NCBI GenBank assembly: GCA_021234155.1
Contig: JAJEKV010000071.1
Location: 3,718,483 to 3,782,482, forward strand
Length of the DNA stretch: 64,000 nucleotides
Direction: 5' to 3'
From: Isoetes taiwanensis
Taxonomy: Eukaryota > Streptophyta > Lycopodiopsida > Isoetales > Isoetaceae
The translations under genes were made by a program, and so were the position numbers. The notes under the pieces are model-generated. The model saw only the letters and a list, made by a program, of their open reading frames with translations, was not told the DNA's origin and searched no databases. Positions 19,008-31,720 of this stretch are shown here, piece after piece (position 1 is the stretch's first letter; every line of letters starts with the position of its first letter).

Positions 19008-21765
19008 GTCAATGCTGTGGACCACCCAAAGGGTATTGAGGCTATCCTCTACAAAAGGTTGGATTGGAAGAATAAGAAGGTGAAACTGAAGCACCAATGC
19101 AATAAGGAGCTAGTAGGTGAAGGAACTATCATACTAGCTGATCCTATCCAGCCATCAATGATGAAAGGTTAGGAGAGGATAAAGTGGGTGTGGTCATAAC
19201 AAGTTTAAAGGAAAAATGGAAGGAAAAAGGATCAAATCACCGAGGATTGCCTTCGCTTGTATTAAACAATTCGAGAGGTTCCATGCATCATGCCATGGCC
19301 TATAGCCCTTTGCATTGAGTTTATAGGAGAATTCCTTTTACGAGAGCCGAGGTTGTGGATGACACGATTTTCTTAATGCACCTCAATAGCTTCCGGGACC
19401 ACATTTTCGGAGAAGAGGGCACACTCGGTGGTGAAACATTATCCTAGCAAGAGGTCCAAGTCAAGTAGTGATTGTTCGTGAAGCTCGACTAAGGTAAGGG
19501 GAATGGAATGTTGTTGGGCTAATTGTGTTCAGAAGTTTGAAATTGATGAATTGGTGGAAGCAAGAGCCACCTTCAAGAGTATGGACTTACATGTACTCCA
19601 TTCATGAGCTTGCACTTCAAGATGAAAAATTTCCAAAAAAAAAAAAATACCTTTGCTAGGGACATGGATATGTAAAGTTGCATGGATACATATTCATGGC
19701 ATTCCAATTTCATCTTGGCAAAATTGGCAAGCAAGTCATGCAAAGGGGAGTAAAATTGCATTACATGGAAATAATGGCATGTTGAGGCTAACTTCTAGGA
19801 TCTGGCTGCTAGGGAGGTTTTTGAAAAATATGTTGAATTCAATCCGAGAATATGCCACATAAAAGTAGGAAAGATCAACGAGGGAAAAATAGTTGTCGAG
19901 AAGAGATTGCCATCCCATTGTACCCGGAAAGAGCATATTGGAGGAAGTGAATGCTTTGCTTGAGAACTTCTGGTGCACGCAATATCTCAACCCGGCTTGG
20001 TAGACTATGGAGCAAGCACTTCAAGCATGTCACTATAGACACTTGAACAACTTTGCAAAGTGCAACTTGTGTGCTAAGTTGAAAGAGATTCTTGATAAGA
20101 CCAAGCAACCAAGCCAAAGGGCTAAGATAAGGGAGCAAATGAAAGATCACATGGCGGACCAACTATCACGTAGATCCACTTATTGTATGTGGAGAACATT
20201 ATCATGTTTGGAACCCAATAACTATGTTTGTATTATACATGACAAGATGGATCAATCGAAGACTTGTTTTACAAAGTATAGTTACATACCCAAGCAAATC
20301 AATAGAGCTTATCCTTTGCAAGTCTCTCGACAAGTGCAATAGTGCATGGCTGGTTGCCAATTTATTATGGCCATTTTAGTTTGCAATTGTGGAGTGATGG
20401 TCTGATTTTCATATTGGAAGTGTGATGAGGTGCTTGAGGAACTATGAGAGTGGTTATTACGGTGACCTCCACAACCACGGAGGTGGTAGCCAACCACTCT
20501 TGATTGCATTGTTGGATAGAAAGCCTAATAATTTAGAGAAGTTTACTAAGGCAAGGTTTAGGAAGTCGGTGCTTACGAACATGTTGGAGCCTCAAGTTCA
20601 CGTCCCCAACCTCGAGATCTACCACCAAGGTTCCTCCTCCAACTTGACAATTGTCTTTGGACGGAATAAAAGCAGTATATGTTCTCATTCCTATCTTATT
20701 TAACAGCCGTGGGTGTCTTTGAAAGAGTGAATTTAGGGTTCTTAATGCATGGACATACTCATGAGGATGTGGATGCATTGTTTGGGAAATATAGTCTTGC
20801 CAGGTTGAAATCTCAAGCTGTGACCAATCTTCCTAGACTAATGGAAGTTCTTAGTGAATGCATTTCACCTTCTCCTATAGGGTTGATCATACAAGAGGTG
20901 CACGATTGGAAGAATTTTATCGAAGGTTATGCTCTTGATATGGAAGGTCAATCTAGACCTCTTGATTACACTTTTACGGGTCATGGGAAATAAGCCAATC
21001 ATGCAATGGAAGATGAGACCTTAGGATGATAAATGGAGGCCGGATAAGGGAGTACCTATATGGCACGAAGATGAAAATGGTAAACCTAAGATTCCAAGGG
21101 TCAACCAAAAGCTCTTAAGCCTTTTTCGAGAGGTGGATTCATTGCAAAGCCATTGGGCGGCATTTACGAATACATCAAGTATTGGAAAAATAACCCGATG
21201 ATACCAACCTTGCATTGATAGATTATTGGACACGGTACATGGACTATTGGGACAAGTAGACACATCCTCGATGAACTCAAAGATGGATGGCTACCTAAGA
21301 CTAGGTGGAGAGATTTGATAACACCGAGGAAGGCGATGATGTGGTTAGTGGTATTAAAGTCCATGGCTCCTCCAATTCTTGAAAAACACTATGTTGGTCC
21401 TAGGAAAGGAAGGCCTAAATATCTCGGGCTGGAGGATTATGATCCCAAAAAGATGACTTGCTTTGCCATCAATTTGCACTTATATAGTACGAGGCTTAAA
21501 AGAGATATACCTGTGTGGATGGGTTACACCATCTCGAGAGGTTTGCAAAAAAGTAGGTGACCGCAATGTGAACAAAGTTCGTGTGGAGTGGTGGTGTCGG
21601 TGCACCCGTTAAATGCGAAAAAGAGAGGAAGAAAGGTATAGAGATTGTTGGACAAAGAGATGGAAAGAAACCCTATTGAAGGGGATGATTGGGTTGAGTT
21701 AGATACTATTTTGTTTTCATGGACCCCAAAAGGTCATCGAGGGCAAGACCGCTAGGGTTACAATA
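19008..21765 (+). pseudogene. DUF7869-like transposase-type gene, copy B (degenerate)
   Basis: The first exon (19008-19167) sits between AG and GT sites and reads VNAVDHPKGIEAILYKRLDW through EGTIILADPIQPSMMK. Later parts are broken by frameshifts but keep the family order: CNLCAKLKEILDKTKQPSQR and HDKMDQSKTCFTKYSYIPKQ (20241), then MRCLRNYESGYYGDLHNHGG, VHVPNLEIYHQGSSSN, LMHGHTHEDVDALFGKY (about 20740), and C-terminal DDKWRPDKGVPIWHEDENGK (21030). The DGMDQ-KT and GHTHED motifs mark a widespread eukaryotic family of mobile-element proteins, here called DUF7869-like, probably of RNase H/DDE type. That fold is inference. At least six frame changes make it inactive. Confidence 0.6.
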
Positions 21766-22079
21766 CCGTGGAAGTGAGGAAGAAAGCTATGATATCTCTA
21801 GGGGTCACTTCTGAGAAGTAATTGGCAATATGTAACTCGACATGCATATGTGAAATATTTTTAATTTTTAATGCAATCATGTTGTGCTGTTATAAAAAAA
21901 AAGTCACATTCTCGATGCAAATTTACTAACCCGGGAAAAAGTTGCAGTGCCAAAATGGTCCAAAATCCTGACATAAATCCAATTTAAATGAATGATGGTT
22001 TTTTGATGGTCTAAAACAATTGCAGGATGGAAGACTCTGACTTCTTTGACATGACATCTTATATATTTTGACCAGTGTA

Positions 22080-23560
22080 TAAAATGTTGTTACGTCCAAA
22101 GTTTAACATCAAAGTTCCCATAGGATTTTTCCATGGTATCAGGTATCGCGGTTGGTACATCAGATCCCGGTCCACTTATTAATGGCATGTGACATCCCCT
22201 GTCTACGATGCTCCCATTGTATTGGAAGGCGGAGTTCACCCCCCTGCCAACCAAGCTGATAGAGGCCGTCCACCTGACACCAATCCTTTAGCAATGGATC
22301 AATGAGGAAGAATGGACGGGTCATCCGTCCCGTCTTCCCTCGGGACCGTCCTAGCTGCGGAAGCGTAAATAAATGTAAGCACATGATATCAAATGCAAAC
22401 AGAGTCACCTCGAAGGGTGACTAAACCATAGCATACATGTATAAGCACATCCACAACATCATCATCACATGGGAGATCCTACCTGAGACTCAGACTTCAG
22501 GGTATGGACTGACGGCTTGGGTCTCCAGAAACCATTGCAGACAGAATTCATGAGAGTGGATTGGGCTAGCATAGGAACATGGCTGTTGGGTAGTCCTCTC
22601 CATCCGCCCCTCCTGTGTACACTTTGCAGAACAGGTTGAAGAGACTTGGGACTGCACCGTAGCCTACCGGGTGCGTAGCCAGGGGCTACTACAGGGGTTT
22701 CATCTCCCCAGCCCCGATGAGGCAGGAAGGGGATCACCCCCTCCTGAGGCATGCATGCCCATCACAGGCGGCTAGAGGGCCACTGCCCGTCTTCGGCTTG
22801 AACCTCATTGAAGGTGACTCATCACCCAAGAGGTGTCGAGCTCATGCCTTGCCCACACGCAGTGGCAAGCCATTAAGCGTAGCCTGCTAAGATCCCTGAT
22901 AGGCTTTACACACCAGAGGGATCAGTCTGTAATGGGACAAGTCCTCCTTATTCCACTGTTCTAACCCCGCCACTCAAAACCAGACAGTCCCTTGTACACA
23001 GACCGCATTAATTGGGAATTAATGAGGCTATCTAGATGCATCTACTACTGAAGGTTTCAGGGTCTCTACCCCCCTTCCCAATACACAGGAGTGAGCATCG
23101 AATGGAACATCATCATCAAAGAACTGAGATACTGAATAATATCTAATCTTTCTACCTAAACATACATGGTTAAGTTCTTTAGTTAAGGCTTGTGATCTTA
23201 GGATCTATAAGGCTGCTAAAACTAATCTACCATGCTATCCTAGCTCATTGCCCGGCTAAAAGTTGGCATTGCACAACGGATCACAGGTTACCTGATCCCT
23301 GGCTTTCTCCTGCTCCTCGAATCACGTCCATGCCTTCGCTTGGGTTGAAGGCAACTGTTCCTGGAAGATCTGTTGTGCAAAGGCAGCTTGCCGGCGCCTG
23401 GCAATGCGAACTAGCTTCTTGGCTTGGCCGGAATGGCCCAAGGAAGCCAAAATGCGAAAATGGAAAAGGTTTAGAGTTTCCCCTTTTGTTCCTTTTACAT
23501 GAAACAAAGTTTAAATTGAAATGCACTTATTTGCTCCACACGCACTTCAAAAGGAATCTT
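22080..23560 (-). mobile_element. LTR-like segment, probably solo or fragmentary
   Basis: GC-rich, ORF-poor DNA unlike its AT-rich neighbours, with many short CT/GG words in a style common to plant gypsy LTRs, best read on the minus strand. I found no second copy, no clear TG/CA ends and no target duplication, so the call is tentative. The part from 23560 to 23930 is AT-rich with nothing recognisable. Confidence 0.3.
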
Positions 23561-23937
23561 TGAAAGATTCCCTAAAATTCCCTAAAAAAAGTCCATTTTG
23601 AAGGTTTGCTCGTGACAAGTGTGACAATTTAGTTAATTTAGGTACCTTTTTTGAGGGGTTGATTGAACATAGCTTCTATGCAAAAATATTTAACAGCTAT
23701 TTTCATCCTCCTAATTTGGAACAAAAAATAGTTACTTATATGAAGTGTAGCAAAAAAGGGGCAATAAAAAAAACAACAAGGGTAGTAGAGTGGCAAAGAA
23801 GTGATATATTCAAAGCTTGTGAAAATTTTACAAAATTATAAACAAAATTGTCAAAAATATAGGATATTTTGACAAACCCTCATCACCTGCACTTTTTGTT
23901 GTTTACATGTTTGAGTCATCGGACAAACTTACATTTT

Positions 23938-24095
23938 GCAGCAATATCAGGATGCATGTCATCCTCAGACTCATTTAGTCCATGATCAGTAGAGACTTCA
24001 TCCTCACCTTCACTCTCAAAATGGATATACTCGAACGATCTTCTTCCTCAGTGTCTACAAGTGAGTCTTTATCATCATCTTTTTTGGCCGTCTAA
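23938..24095 (-). pseudogene. Acidic exon, probable continuation of gene C beyond the nested element
   Basis: The minus strand reads an acidic segment in two frames (KKDDDKDSLVDTEEEDRSS, then FESEGEDEVSTDHGLNESED and MHPDIAAK), ending at a GTAAGT donor near 23946. It abuts the left end of the 7.8-kb element. On the other side of that element gene C runs up to the identical CTAA site. I infer that both belong to the same older mobile-element gene. Confidence 0.4.
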
Positions 24096-24515
24096 GGGTG
24101 CAAAATCGGTACTGGATAGCAGAATATCACCATCCGGACGCCGCTTACAAGTGCTTAAAATCGGCGTGTTTTAAACACGACGTGCGTGATTGATCAATTG
24201 ACATGTAGGGTGCGCGCCCGTCAAATGACAGGCTGAGAGAATCATGAGCTTGTTTGGTGCCGGAAACATGAATGCCTGTAGCCCGCCATATTCGTGGATG
24301 GCGGGCTAACCCATCTTGAATTCAAGCAAAATGGAGGGACTAATTGTTTCCAAGAATTGCCTGAACCGAAATTCAACAATTTGCCCTCACCCATTTTGCA
24401 AATACCGCAAACAGGGATAGATGAAACCCAATTCCTCTCCCGATCAGCTTTCTGAGCCATTGATGCAGCAAGGAAGAGAGATCGAGGCAAGAGATTGTAT
24501 GCAAAGAAGGTAGCA

Positions 24516-27134
24516 ATGAAGAATAATTCCCCTTCTAAAGATTCGCCTTCAAAGAAGAATAAGAAATTGAGACCGAAAGTGACCCTGAGAATAAGAGAAA
24601 TTTCAGGAGAAATTTATGAAGTATTCAACCAAATTAGTACAAATGTTGATGACAATGACAAAGGTCAGTATCCTTGATGTCTTCTTTGGAGGGCAAAGGG
24701 ATTTACCAATTGCTTCTACAAAGAAATCTAAGGTGTTACTATGGCCGAGCAAATGGTGAAGAATTTGAAGGAAACAATGCAAGAACATAAGTATGAGAGG
24801 AATCATGACATGCTTCGCGTGCAAGGAAGTCCACCCGGATAATGGCAAAGAAGCAGGTACAAATGGTGTCAAGCCATTGAATCAAACAGAAGTGGCAGAT
24901 TGTTTCGGCATCCCGGAAAAACAATTTCAAATGCTTTTCAAAGAAGGGTGCAAGCTAACAAAGGGGAAGGACCTTGGTCAATGTTCAGGAGGAGGAAGCG
25001 GATGGATAACATGTTAGATTACAATAGAGAAGCTGTTATCAAGTTAAGGGCCGAGAAAATACAAGAGTTTCTCCATACAAGAAAAGGCGTGAGGAGGTAT
25101 GTATCGAGAGCAGGAATAAAGATGGAACATCCAATTCACCTTCTTGAAGTCAGCCAAGTAAGTATTCATCCTATATTGTAGGGTTCATTATATGTAGCAT
25201 TTATTTGGCATTCACACGATTTCCCTGCAGTTGCAATTCTACCTCAGGTTTAGAGAGGAGAATCCTCATATCAAAATTGTATTGCAGACTTTTGAGAGGT
25301 TGAAACCGAGTTTTGTAAGGAGGATGCGTGAGAGGCATACATCTTTGTTGCATCTACCACTTGAAATTTGAATACATCATGCGAGGATTGAACGGCTCGA
25401 GAAAATCGGGTGGACTTCATGACAATTGCAACCGCCATTGTGAGATCTGTGGCCCCGCCCGTAATGTGCAGCCAAGGAGCATACAATCAAGTGCACCAGT
25501 GATTTATGGAGACAAGTGGTCCGGCAAAGAAAGGTGATGATGAGGAGTGGTTTGATCATAAGCGCTTGATGTTGGCGTGTAAAAATGTGGGTTGGATAGA
25601 ATTAGAAAATGTCCACAGGAAATGGATGGCACGGGTTCGCATTACTAGTTACTTGGAAGACATTTGAAAAGCAACACGTGGACCGGAGAGAATTCGGGGG
25701 ATCCAAGAAAGGCTTTGAGGTACAAACCTGTCTTGAGATTAGTACAGAAGGAGAGAAGTCCCAAAGAGTTTCAAGAGGATGTGAAGAAGGTAATATCAGA
25801 TTTTGTTCCACACAATTACATAGCACATTGGCAGGCCAATCAGTTTAAGCGTGTGTGTCATCATTTCGGAAGATACAATTGTATACGTTATTGACTTTGC
25901 AAAAAATTCTGACATCAAGATCCGAATGAGCCCCGAGTCAATGCAGCGGCATACAAACCAAGTTTCTATACTTGTTCACATAACATATAGACATGACAAA
26001 AATGCCGATATTCTGTTCCTATCTTGATTTAAGAAGACCGTCAAAAAAAAAAAAAAAGAACGTAAGATTGGAGCAGATCGAGGGAATAGATTCAACAATG
26101 GTAGGAAGATCATAAAAAGAGACTCACTTTTACATTTCGATGATAAAGTGCATGACTCATTATTTGTGGAACACGCCTACAAAAAGCATGTTGCATGGCT
26201 TAGGAGGAATGGGAAATAGAGTATGAGAAGCATTGGGTTTGGAGTGAAAACTTTTTTTTTTCTTAGGCGGTACTTCACAATGAATGACAAAGGAAATAGT
26301 GTGGAACTACTTTACACTTCGCTCATGGTAAAGGTGAACATGATGGTGCAGTCTTTGTTATCAAAAAGGTCGCTAAGTAAGGAACAACTCAAACCCAATG
26401 GTGTGCAAGCGAGGCATGCTAATATTGTAAAATTTACGTGTACATATTTGTGATCTACCGGTTGATGAAACAGATGAGATCAAAAAAGATATTTTTGGGA
26501 AATTGAACTGCTTTGTTGTGGCAAACATGGAAGAATATGAAATTGAAACACTTAAAAGCACAAAGAGGATTCATCGTATCGGACACATCGTGAGGAGTAG
26601 ACCAAAGCGGGCTTGCTCATAGATGCCCTGTCATGTTTCTCGCTTGTTTTGCATGGATCATAATTGGGACTCTGCATCAATACGTAGATTTGGAAAGTGG
26701 GAGGTAAGCTGACTTACAACTGGGGAGTTGAGAAGAAAAAGGAGACTCTTGAACAAGCCAATGAATGGATCAGTAATTTGGTAGAGGTAGGTGACAATTT
26801 TGGCAAAGTGAATCTTTGAGGTAGACAATTCAGGAGGGTGTGGACTTCTACATCCTCAAGTGCTGAGTAACCCAAATGCACACTTGAAGATTCATACAAA
26901 GATGGATAGGGGCAAAAATTTGGAGTGCATGAGGTTATCTTAAGTGGATTGTATTATCAATTCTTGGGTAATTTCAAGTACATGTTGCTCACTAAACAAC
27001 CCGAAGCCTCCGTGCACAGCCATGTGGTAAGATATTCTAAAATTGATATGGACAAAATAGAAGGCACAGACATGTACAAAATTTCACAGGAGACCCATGA
27101 AAAAATTATGGCAAGTCGCCCAATAACATTGTAA
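24516..27134 (+). pseudogene. Transposase-like gene of element A (DUF7869-like family)
   Basis: ATG 24516 starts MKNNSPSKDSPSKKNKKLRP, and exon 1 ends at 24663 (AAAG/GTCAGT). Downstream pieces read YNREAVIKLRAEKIQEFLHT, then an exon after CTGCAG at about 25232 with LQFYLRFREENPHIKIV and RRMRERHTCCCIYHLKFEYI (a Cys-rich box), LVQKERSPKEFQEDVKKVIS, YVIDFAKNSDIKIRMSPESM (about 25880), HGKGEHDGAVFVIKKVA (about 26330) and EQLKPNGVQARHANIVKFTC. The xDFAxN and HGKxxxDG boxes are family hallmarks of these mobile-element proteins, and HGKGxxDG is likely part of the catalytic core (inference). Multiple frameshifts are present. It is the only candidate transposase in the element. Confidence 0.6.
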
Positions 27135-27658
27135 TTCTTTGACACTTAACCAAATTGATGTTATTCTTTTCAAGTGATTTGTTGTTCGAGCACCTAAGCA
27201 CGTAAGCACACATTTGTATATATATTATAATAATAGTGAGGATGCACAAGGGTGGTGTGCATGGACAGGTACTTCGAAATGAAGATTGAATTGTTGTTTA
27301 AGAATGTAGATTTGTGACATTGGAATAAGATTCAATTATTTATTTTGGTACCATCACTATCCCAACATTCTTGGCAAAATTATATTGTCAAGGCATTTCC
27401 TCGATGTGACATGTGTCAATTCGACTGGTCATACGAAATATTTAAGCCTGGTTACGAATTAATTGTTCCGCACGTGTGAGGTTTTTCATACAGCGGCGCC
27501 TAATGCGGGATTTAAGCACTAGGCGCCTAAGCGTAAGCTCTTCTCACAAGCTCACGCTCCACCCATTCCCCGCCCAATTCCTCCGCACTCCTTCCCAATC
27601 CGCCGCACTCCTTCCCAATTCCTCCGCACCCCGCCCAATCCGCACAATCCGCCGAAGC

Positions 27659-28131
27659 ATGAAGCGAAAAGCTAGCGAGGAGCCGGAGGTCACCTCCAAG
27701 AGGCGCTTACTTGGCGTCGAAGAGGTGTTCCCTCCACTCTTCCCATCTTTGCCTGATCTACTTGCCTCCTCTGCTGCCTCCTCTCCTGCCCACTCTACTG
27801 CCTCTCAATTTTCCGATTCCGATTCCAATTCTTCTGATTCCTATGAGGAATCAGAAAATGAGGAATCGGAACTTTCTTCGCAGGAATATGTCACTGCAGT
27901 TCTGCAAGGGTGGATAGAGGAAGAAGAAGAAGAAGACGAGTCTGATGAAGAAGTCCCTGAAGAAGAAGAAGAAGAAGAAGAAGAAGCAGAAATTGAAGAT
28001 GAATCGGCCGACTTTGCAGACTTCATGGCGCTCATAAATGGTATGCATGTTTCATTTGTTTTCTTTAATCAATTTTTCATTTTCATTTGTTTAATCAATT
28101 TTTTGTTATTGGTGTTGCAGATGGAGAATGA
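27659..28131 (+). CDS. Acidic ORF of element A, two exons
   Basis: Exon 1 (27659-28040) starts MKRKASEEPEVTSKRRLLGV, a nuclear-localisation-like basic start, then a Pro/Leu/Ser segment (FPPLFPSLPDLLASSAASSP), and then long Asp/Glu/Ser runs. It ends at a GTATGC donor. Exon 2 begins after GTTGCAG at 28121 and adds three codons before TGA at 28129-28131, giving about 130 residues. No domain is recognised. It resembles the basic-then-acidic ORF at 17.8-18.3 kb. Such ORFs could act as a DNA- or chromatin-binding partner of the transposase, but that is inference. Confidence 0.5.
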
Positions 28132-28187
28132 AGGGCCTCCAGCTTGCCTCCGGCGTTTTTTTTTTTAATTATTCTTGCCTCCAGCAG

Positions 28188-28291
28188 ACACCCCCTGAAG
28201 AAGACACCCCCAAGAAGACACCCCACGAAGACACCCCTCAAGAAGACACCCCCAAGAAGACACCCCCCGAAGACACCCCTGAAGAAGACAT
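28188..28291 (+). repeat. GAAGACACCCC minisatellite
   Basis: About seven imperfect 12-18-bp units built around GAAGACACCCC. Translated in one frame they give TPPEEDTPKKTPHEDTP-type repeats, so they may once have been coding. They directly follow the acidic ORF. Confidence 0.8.
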
Positions 28292-28359
28292 CGGTTCGAG
28301 GGCCAATTTTTTTGTAAAAAAATTTGTTCATATCCTGAAGACACTGGCTTGAGGGCCTT

Positions 28360-29190
28360 TTTTTTGTAAAAAATCTTGTTTATATAAAAAGTTTTTTGTC
28401 TCTATCAAAGTTTTTATTGTCTCTATCAAAGTTTTTTGTTTCTCTATCAAATGTTATTTTTGTCTATCTATCAAATATAGTCCATTCAGATTCTGCTTGA
28501 ATGTAACAGTGCTCTAGCTCTTTAATTAGTTTCAAACACTAAGCATTTTAATTAGTTTGATAGTGCTTGTGAGTAAACCTTTGGAACACACGACACTTAT
28601 GCAATAAACAGCTAGCTTTAAGCAGGTTATATAGCTTAACGTAAGAAAACCTTGCACCTTAAGCGCATGGCGGTAAGCACTTGATGACATTAACACTACG
28701 CTGGCGTTAAGCAACTACATACTTAGTAAGCATCCTTTGCATGACAATAAGCGAAGATTCGCCATTCGGACTCATACCGGACTAGCACTTGCGGGCAATT
28801 TTTTTTTTTAAGCACTTGATAAGTTTTTAAGCATCCCTTGCGGTCGGCATTGAAGTAGATATAAACAATATAGCAAAACTTATAGACAAGTCTGCCTTTG
28901 AACTACATAAACAATATAGCAAAAACATTCTTAAATTAAGATAAAGATGGTACATGAAAAGTGTAGGATTCCTTGGCCTAAATAAATGACAATCAGGCCA
29001 ATAATCATAAATGTCTCAGGCTTAATCACAGCAATGGAGAATGACAATCTTCATCACCATAAACCTTCTTCAATTCCTCCTTCACAAACCTATAGAACTG
29101 CAATTGTTTTCCAGAAAGTCTTTCCAAGCATAGCTTCATAATCTTTCTATCTGTCTTAGGCGGGGCTTGTATCGTGTGTGTTCTTCACCA
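28360..29190. other. AT-rich interior of element A
   Basis: Between the acidic ORF and the HAD ORF there is no supported gene. Short repeats of TCTCTATCAAAGTTTTT (28400-28475) and TAAGCACTTGAT/AAGCATCC words (28610-28840) are seen; the latter resemble the element's subterminal words. Confidence 0.5.
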
Positions 29191-29197
29191 AGTAACT

Positions 29198-29747
29198 TCA
29201 TTTTTTTCCTCGTCTTGGCCTGCGATTATTTCTTCTATCTTTGGGGTGAAATCTTGTTAGCACTTCATCATAGACATCCATCTTGAATGCAGGTACTAGC
29301 GAAGTTTCGAGGGATTTGCTAAGGTAAGACTTGTATATTGAATCATCAAGAAGCAAAGTCTTACCTTTGAATCTTGGGTATGACTCATATACTTTCCCAA
29401 GTGGCTTCATCATGGCCCGGACTGACCCAGGTTTGTTAGGGTGGTGAAAACTGGTCTTCACACATTTTTCCTGTCCCCATACAAATAGAAATCCGTCCCT
29501 CAAATCTGGACATAGTACTTGCAGCACATCTTCCACATTAGAGAGTTGCATTGATGACCATATACCAACACAACTTACAGAACAAAGTCTTCAAGAAGAA
29601 CACCGCTCGGGTGCGAATATCACTTTCTTTTACGCTAGTGTATGTCATTGTCAATCCTGATTCCAAGCGTATGTGTTCATTTGCACCAAATGTTTTTACC
29701 AACACACCATTTAAATCCAAGACAATGAGTTTATCTTTTGCTGCCAA
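29198..29747 (-). pseudogene. HAD/FCP1-like (NIF) phosphatase ORF inside element A
   Basis: From ATG 29747 the minus strand reads MAAKDKLIVLDLNGVLVKTF, the DLNGxLV motif I of plant FCP1/NLI-interacting HAD phosphatases. After a single frameshift near 29575 it continues VGIWSSMQLSNVEDVLQVLC (the xVGIWSS block), LRDGFLFVWGQEKCVKTSF, and YPRFKGKTLLLDDSIYKSYL (the LLLDDS metal-binding block), ending in a basic tail at 29198. Motifs, order and spacing fit the family well. The nucleophile position of motif I is Asp, followed by Leu-Asn. This looks like a captured host gene; its role in the transposon is unknown. Confidence 0.65.
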
Positions 29748-29989
29748 ATCAATATTTAGTGCGTTGGAACATCGAATACCTACACAACAGGAATTACTAC
29801 ATGAATAAATAGATGAAGATGAAAATAAAAATGGGTTGAATGTGGAAACCTTTCAGACATCAGCAGGATTCTCGACCTAACGGAATCAACTGGTAATCCT
29901 ACGATTGAATGCAACAAAAGAAAATCAATAATATTCAATGTTTTAAGCAACACTATTTACGGGCTTGCCAAAGAATGCCCTGACTTTTC

Positions 29990-31720
29990 GGGGTTATTAA
30001 GGGCAGCAATCACTTGTTGAAGATCGGGCTCACCCGAAACTCGAGGGGCGATTCTACATTTTCTTGAGAACACACGCCGATAGGTGTGGTGTCATGATTG
30101 AGGCGCTTCCCGCATCTTTTGCATAGCTACTTCTTGTTCTCTTTCTTGTAGCTTTGAACAACTTCTTTGCTATCCTCTAACTTACCCCTCTTTGTTCTTA
30201 CGCCCTTTCCTTTTGGCAAATATTAAGCCCAAGTTGCCCTCATCCAGATGGAATTACTCCCTCAACTTCCTTAGGTGCTTCGATTGTGTACAATCCGGTC
30301 TATTGTTGTTTTTCCACAACCGGTCTTTGTGTTTATAACCTGGTCTTTGTGTTTACGACTTCTTCTATAGCTTCTTGGACAACTTCTTGGGTGGTGGTGG
30401 TGGTTCTGTTGCATTCAAATCGGATCACAATTGATTTGTACTCCTATAGGACTTTCTTGGTGTTGTGCATCTTCAAATGGCACCATTGTCCTTCTTTGAA
30501 CCCTGAAGGGTGAGACCTCAATTGCAGGACGGATTAACACATCATTTTTTGGTGTACTATTTGAAGCACATGCAACATGGCCAAAACCTAGCTCGTCAAA
30601 TACACCCTCTGGCACCTTTCAGGGCAACCATGAATACATTGTCCTCCTCTCAACAATGAACAACAAGCTATATGATACTCATGTTGGCAATTCGATTGCT
30701 AAACTTAACCTCGTAAGCTTTAGTGAATTCCGGTCCACATCTTTGAACATGTATAAAATGGATCTTCCACTAACAACTTATCTCGTATAATAGTAGAGAT
30801 GCTAAATGTTGCAGGAGTATCCATTTTCAGCTTCCACAAATTGTTTATGTAGAATTGCAGAAGTCTCTGTTCTTCTTCGAGAACTTTTAACTCCTCCTCA
30901 AGTTTGAGTTTACATTTGACCTGCTCATTAACAGATGTAGGGTTCATTGCTTTTTGTACCTTGTTCCTGTGCCAAGTTTCCATCTGGACAGTCTGCTCCA
31001 AATCTTTAATTTACGCCTCCAACTCACGGTTTGGATTAAGCTTGAACTCCTCACGCTTTTTGTAGCCAAATCATTTGTGGCCATCTCTTAAAGCTGTTCT
31101 CGACCTCTTCCAACATCTTTTTCTGTAATTCAGAGGCCTTCTCATTGCCTTTCAGCTCACTTCCTACTGCTTCCAGATTCTTTGTGATAAGTAAAACTGA
31201 TTTTCCAATCTCCTGTACTGCATTCTCTAAGGTTTTTATGTTTTCATCACATGCACTGATCTCATTTGATCCAGCTGCCACCTTTGGCTTTGCCTTCATT
31301 TGATTTTCCTAACATGTGCTACAACATCCGCCTCTGTTTTTACTTGTCTATTGTTGTGGTATCTTTGGCATTGCCACGACAAATGCAGCCCGCTTTTTAC
31401 TTTGTGTTCCTCCTCGGTGCAACTATTGATCTAGTGTAATTTTCAAGCGCCAAAAGCAAGGGCGGTTGCTTTCTTACTTCTTTGTTGGGACAATTCTTGT
31501 AGATTTTTTTTGAGTGTTTGAACTTCTCTTGAAGATGCTCCTTTTTGCGGTGCCATTTTATCTTTCCCTTGTTCAACTTCTTTGTCCAAACAAGATCCCA
31601 ATCTCGATCCGTGACATTATTTTCCAACCAAGTTTCTTCCTCGTAGGGCTTCACCCCCGAATTGCACAGACCTCTGATGCTGTGAAAATCATCCGCGCTC
31701 CATGCCTCCATCATCAACAG
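29990..31720 (-). pseudogene. Coiled-coil gene of element A, degenerate
   Basis: Near the right end the minus strand reads MEAWSADDFHSIRGLCNSGV and ENNVTDRDWDLVWTKKLNKG (31.7-31.5 kb). It continues in changed frames through a Lys/Gln/Ser-rich segment, then EISACDENIKTLENAVQEIG and LLITKNLEAVGSELKGNEKA (31.25 kb), and LKLEEELKVLEEEQRLLQFY (30.9 kb), strong coiled-coil patterns. Further left a CKRCGKRLNHDTTPIGVC patch (about 30.1 kb) could bind zinc. The first segment has the style of transposase-associated DNA-binding proteins. Several frame changes. No known family assigned. Confidence 0.4.

Noticed and set aside
22160-23526. Several 60-95-codon ORFs on the minus strand
   Set aside because: They lie in LTR-like DNA, overlap in several frames and show no domain or splice logic.
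27841-28048. Minus-strand poly-Ser and poly-Phe ORFs
   Set aside because: They are antisense to the GAA/GAC runs of the acidic ORF of element A.
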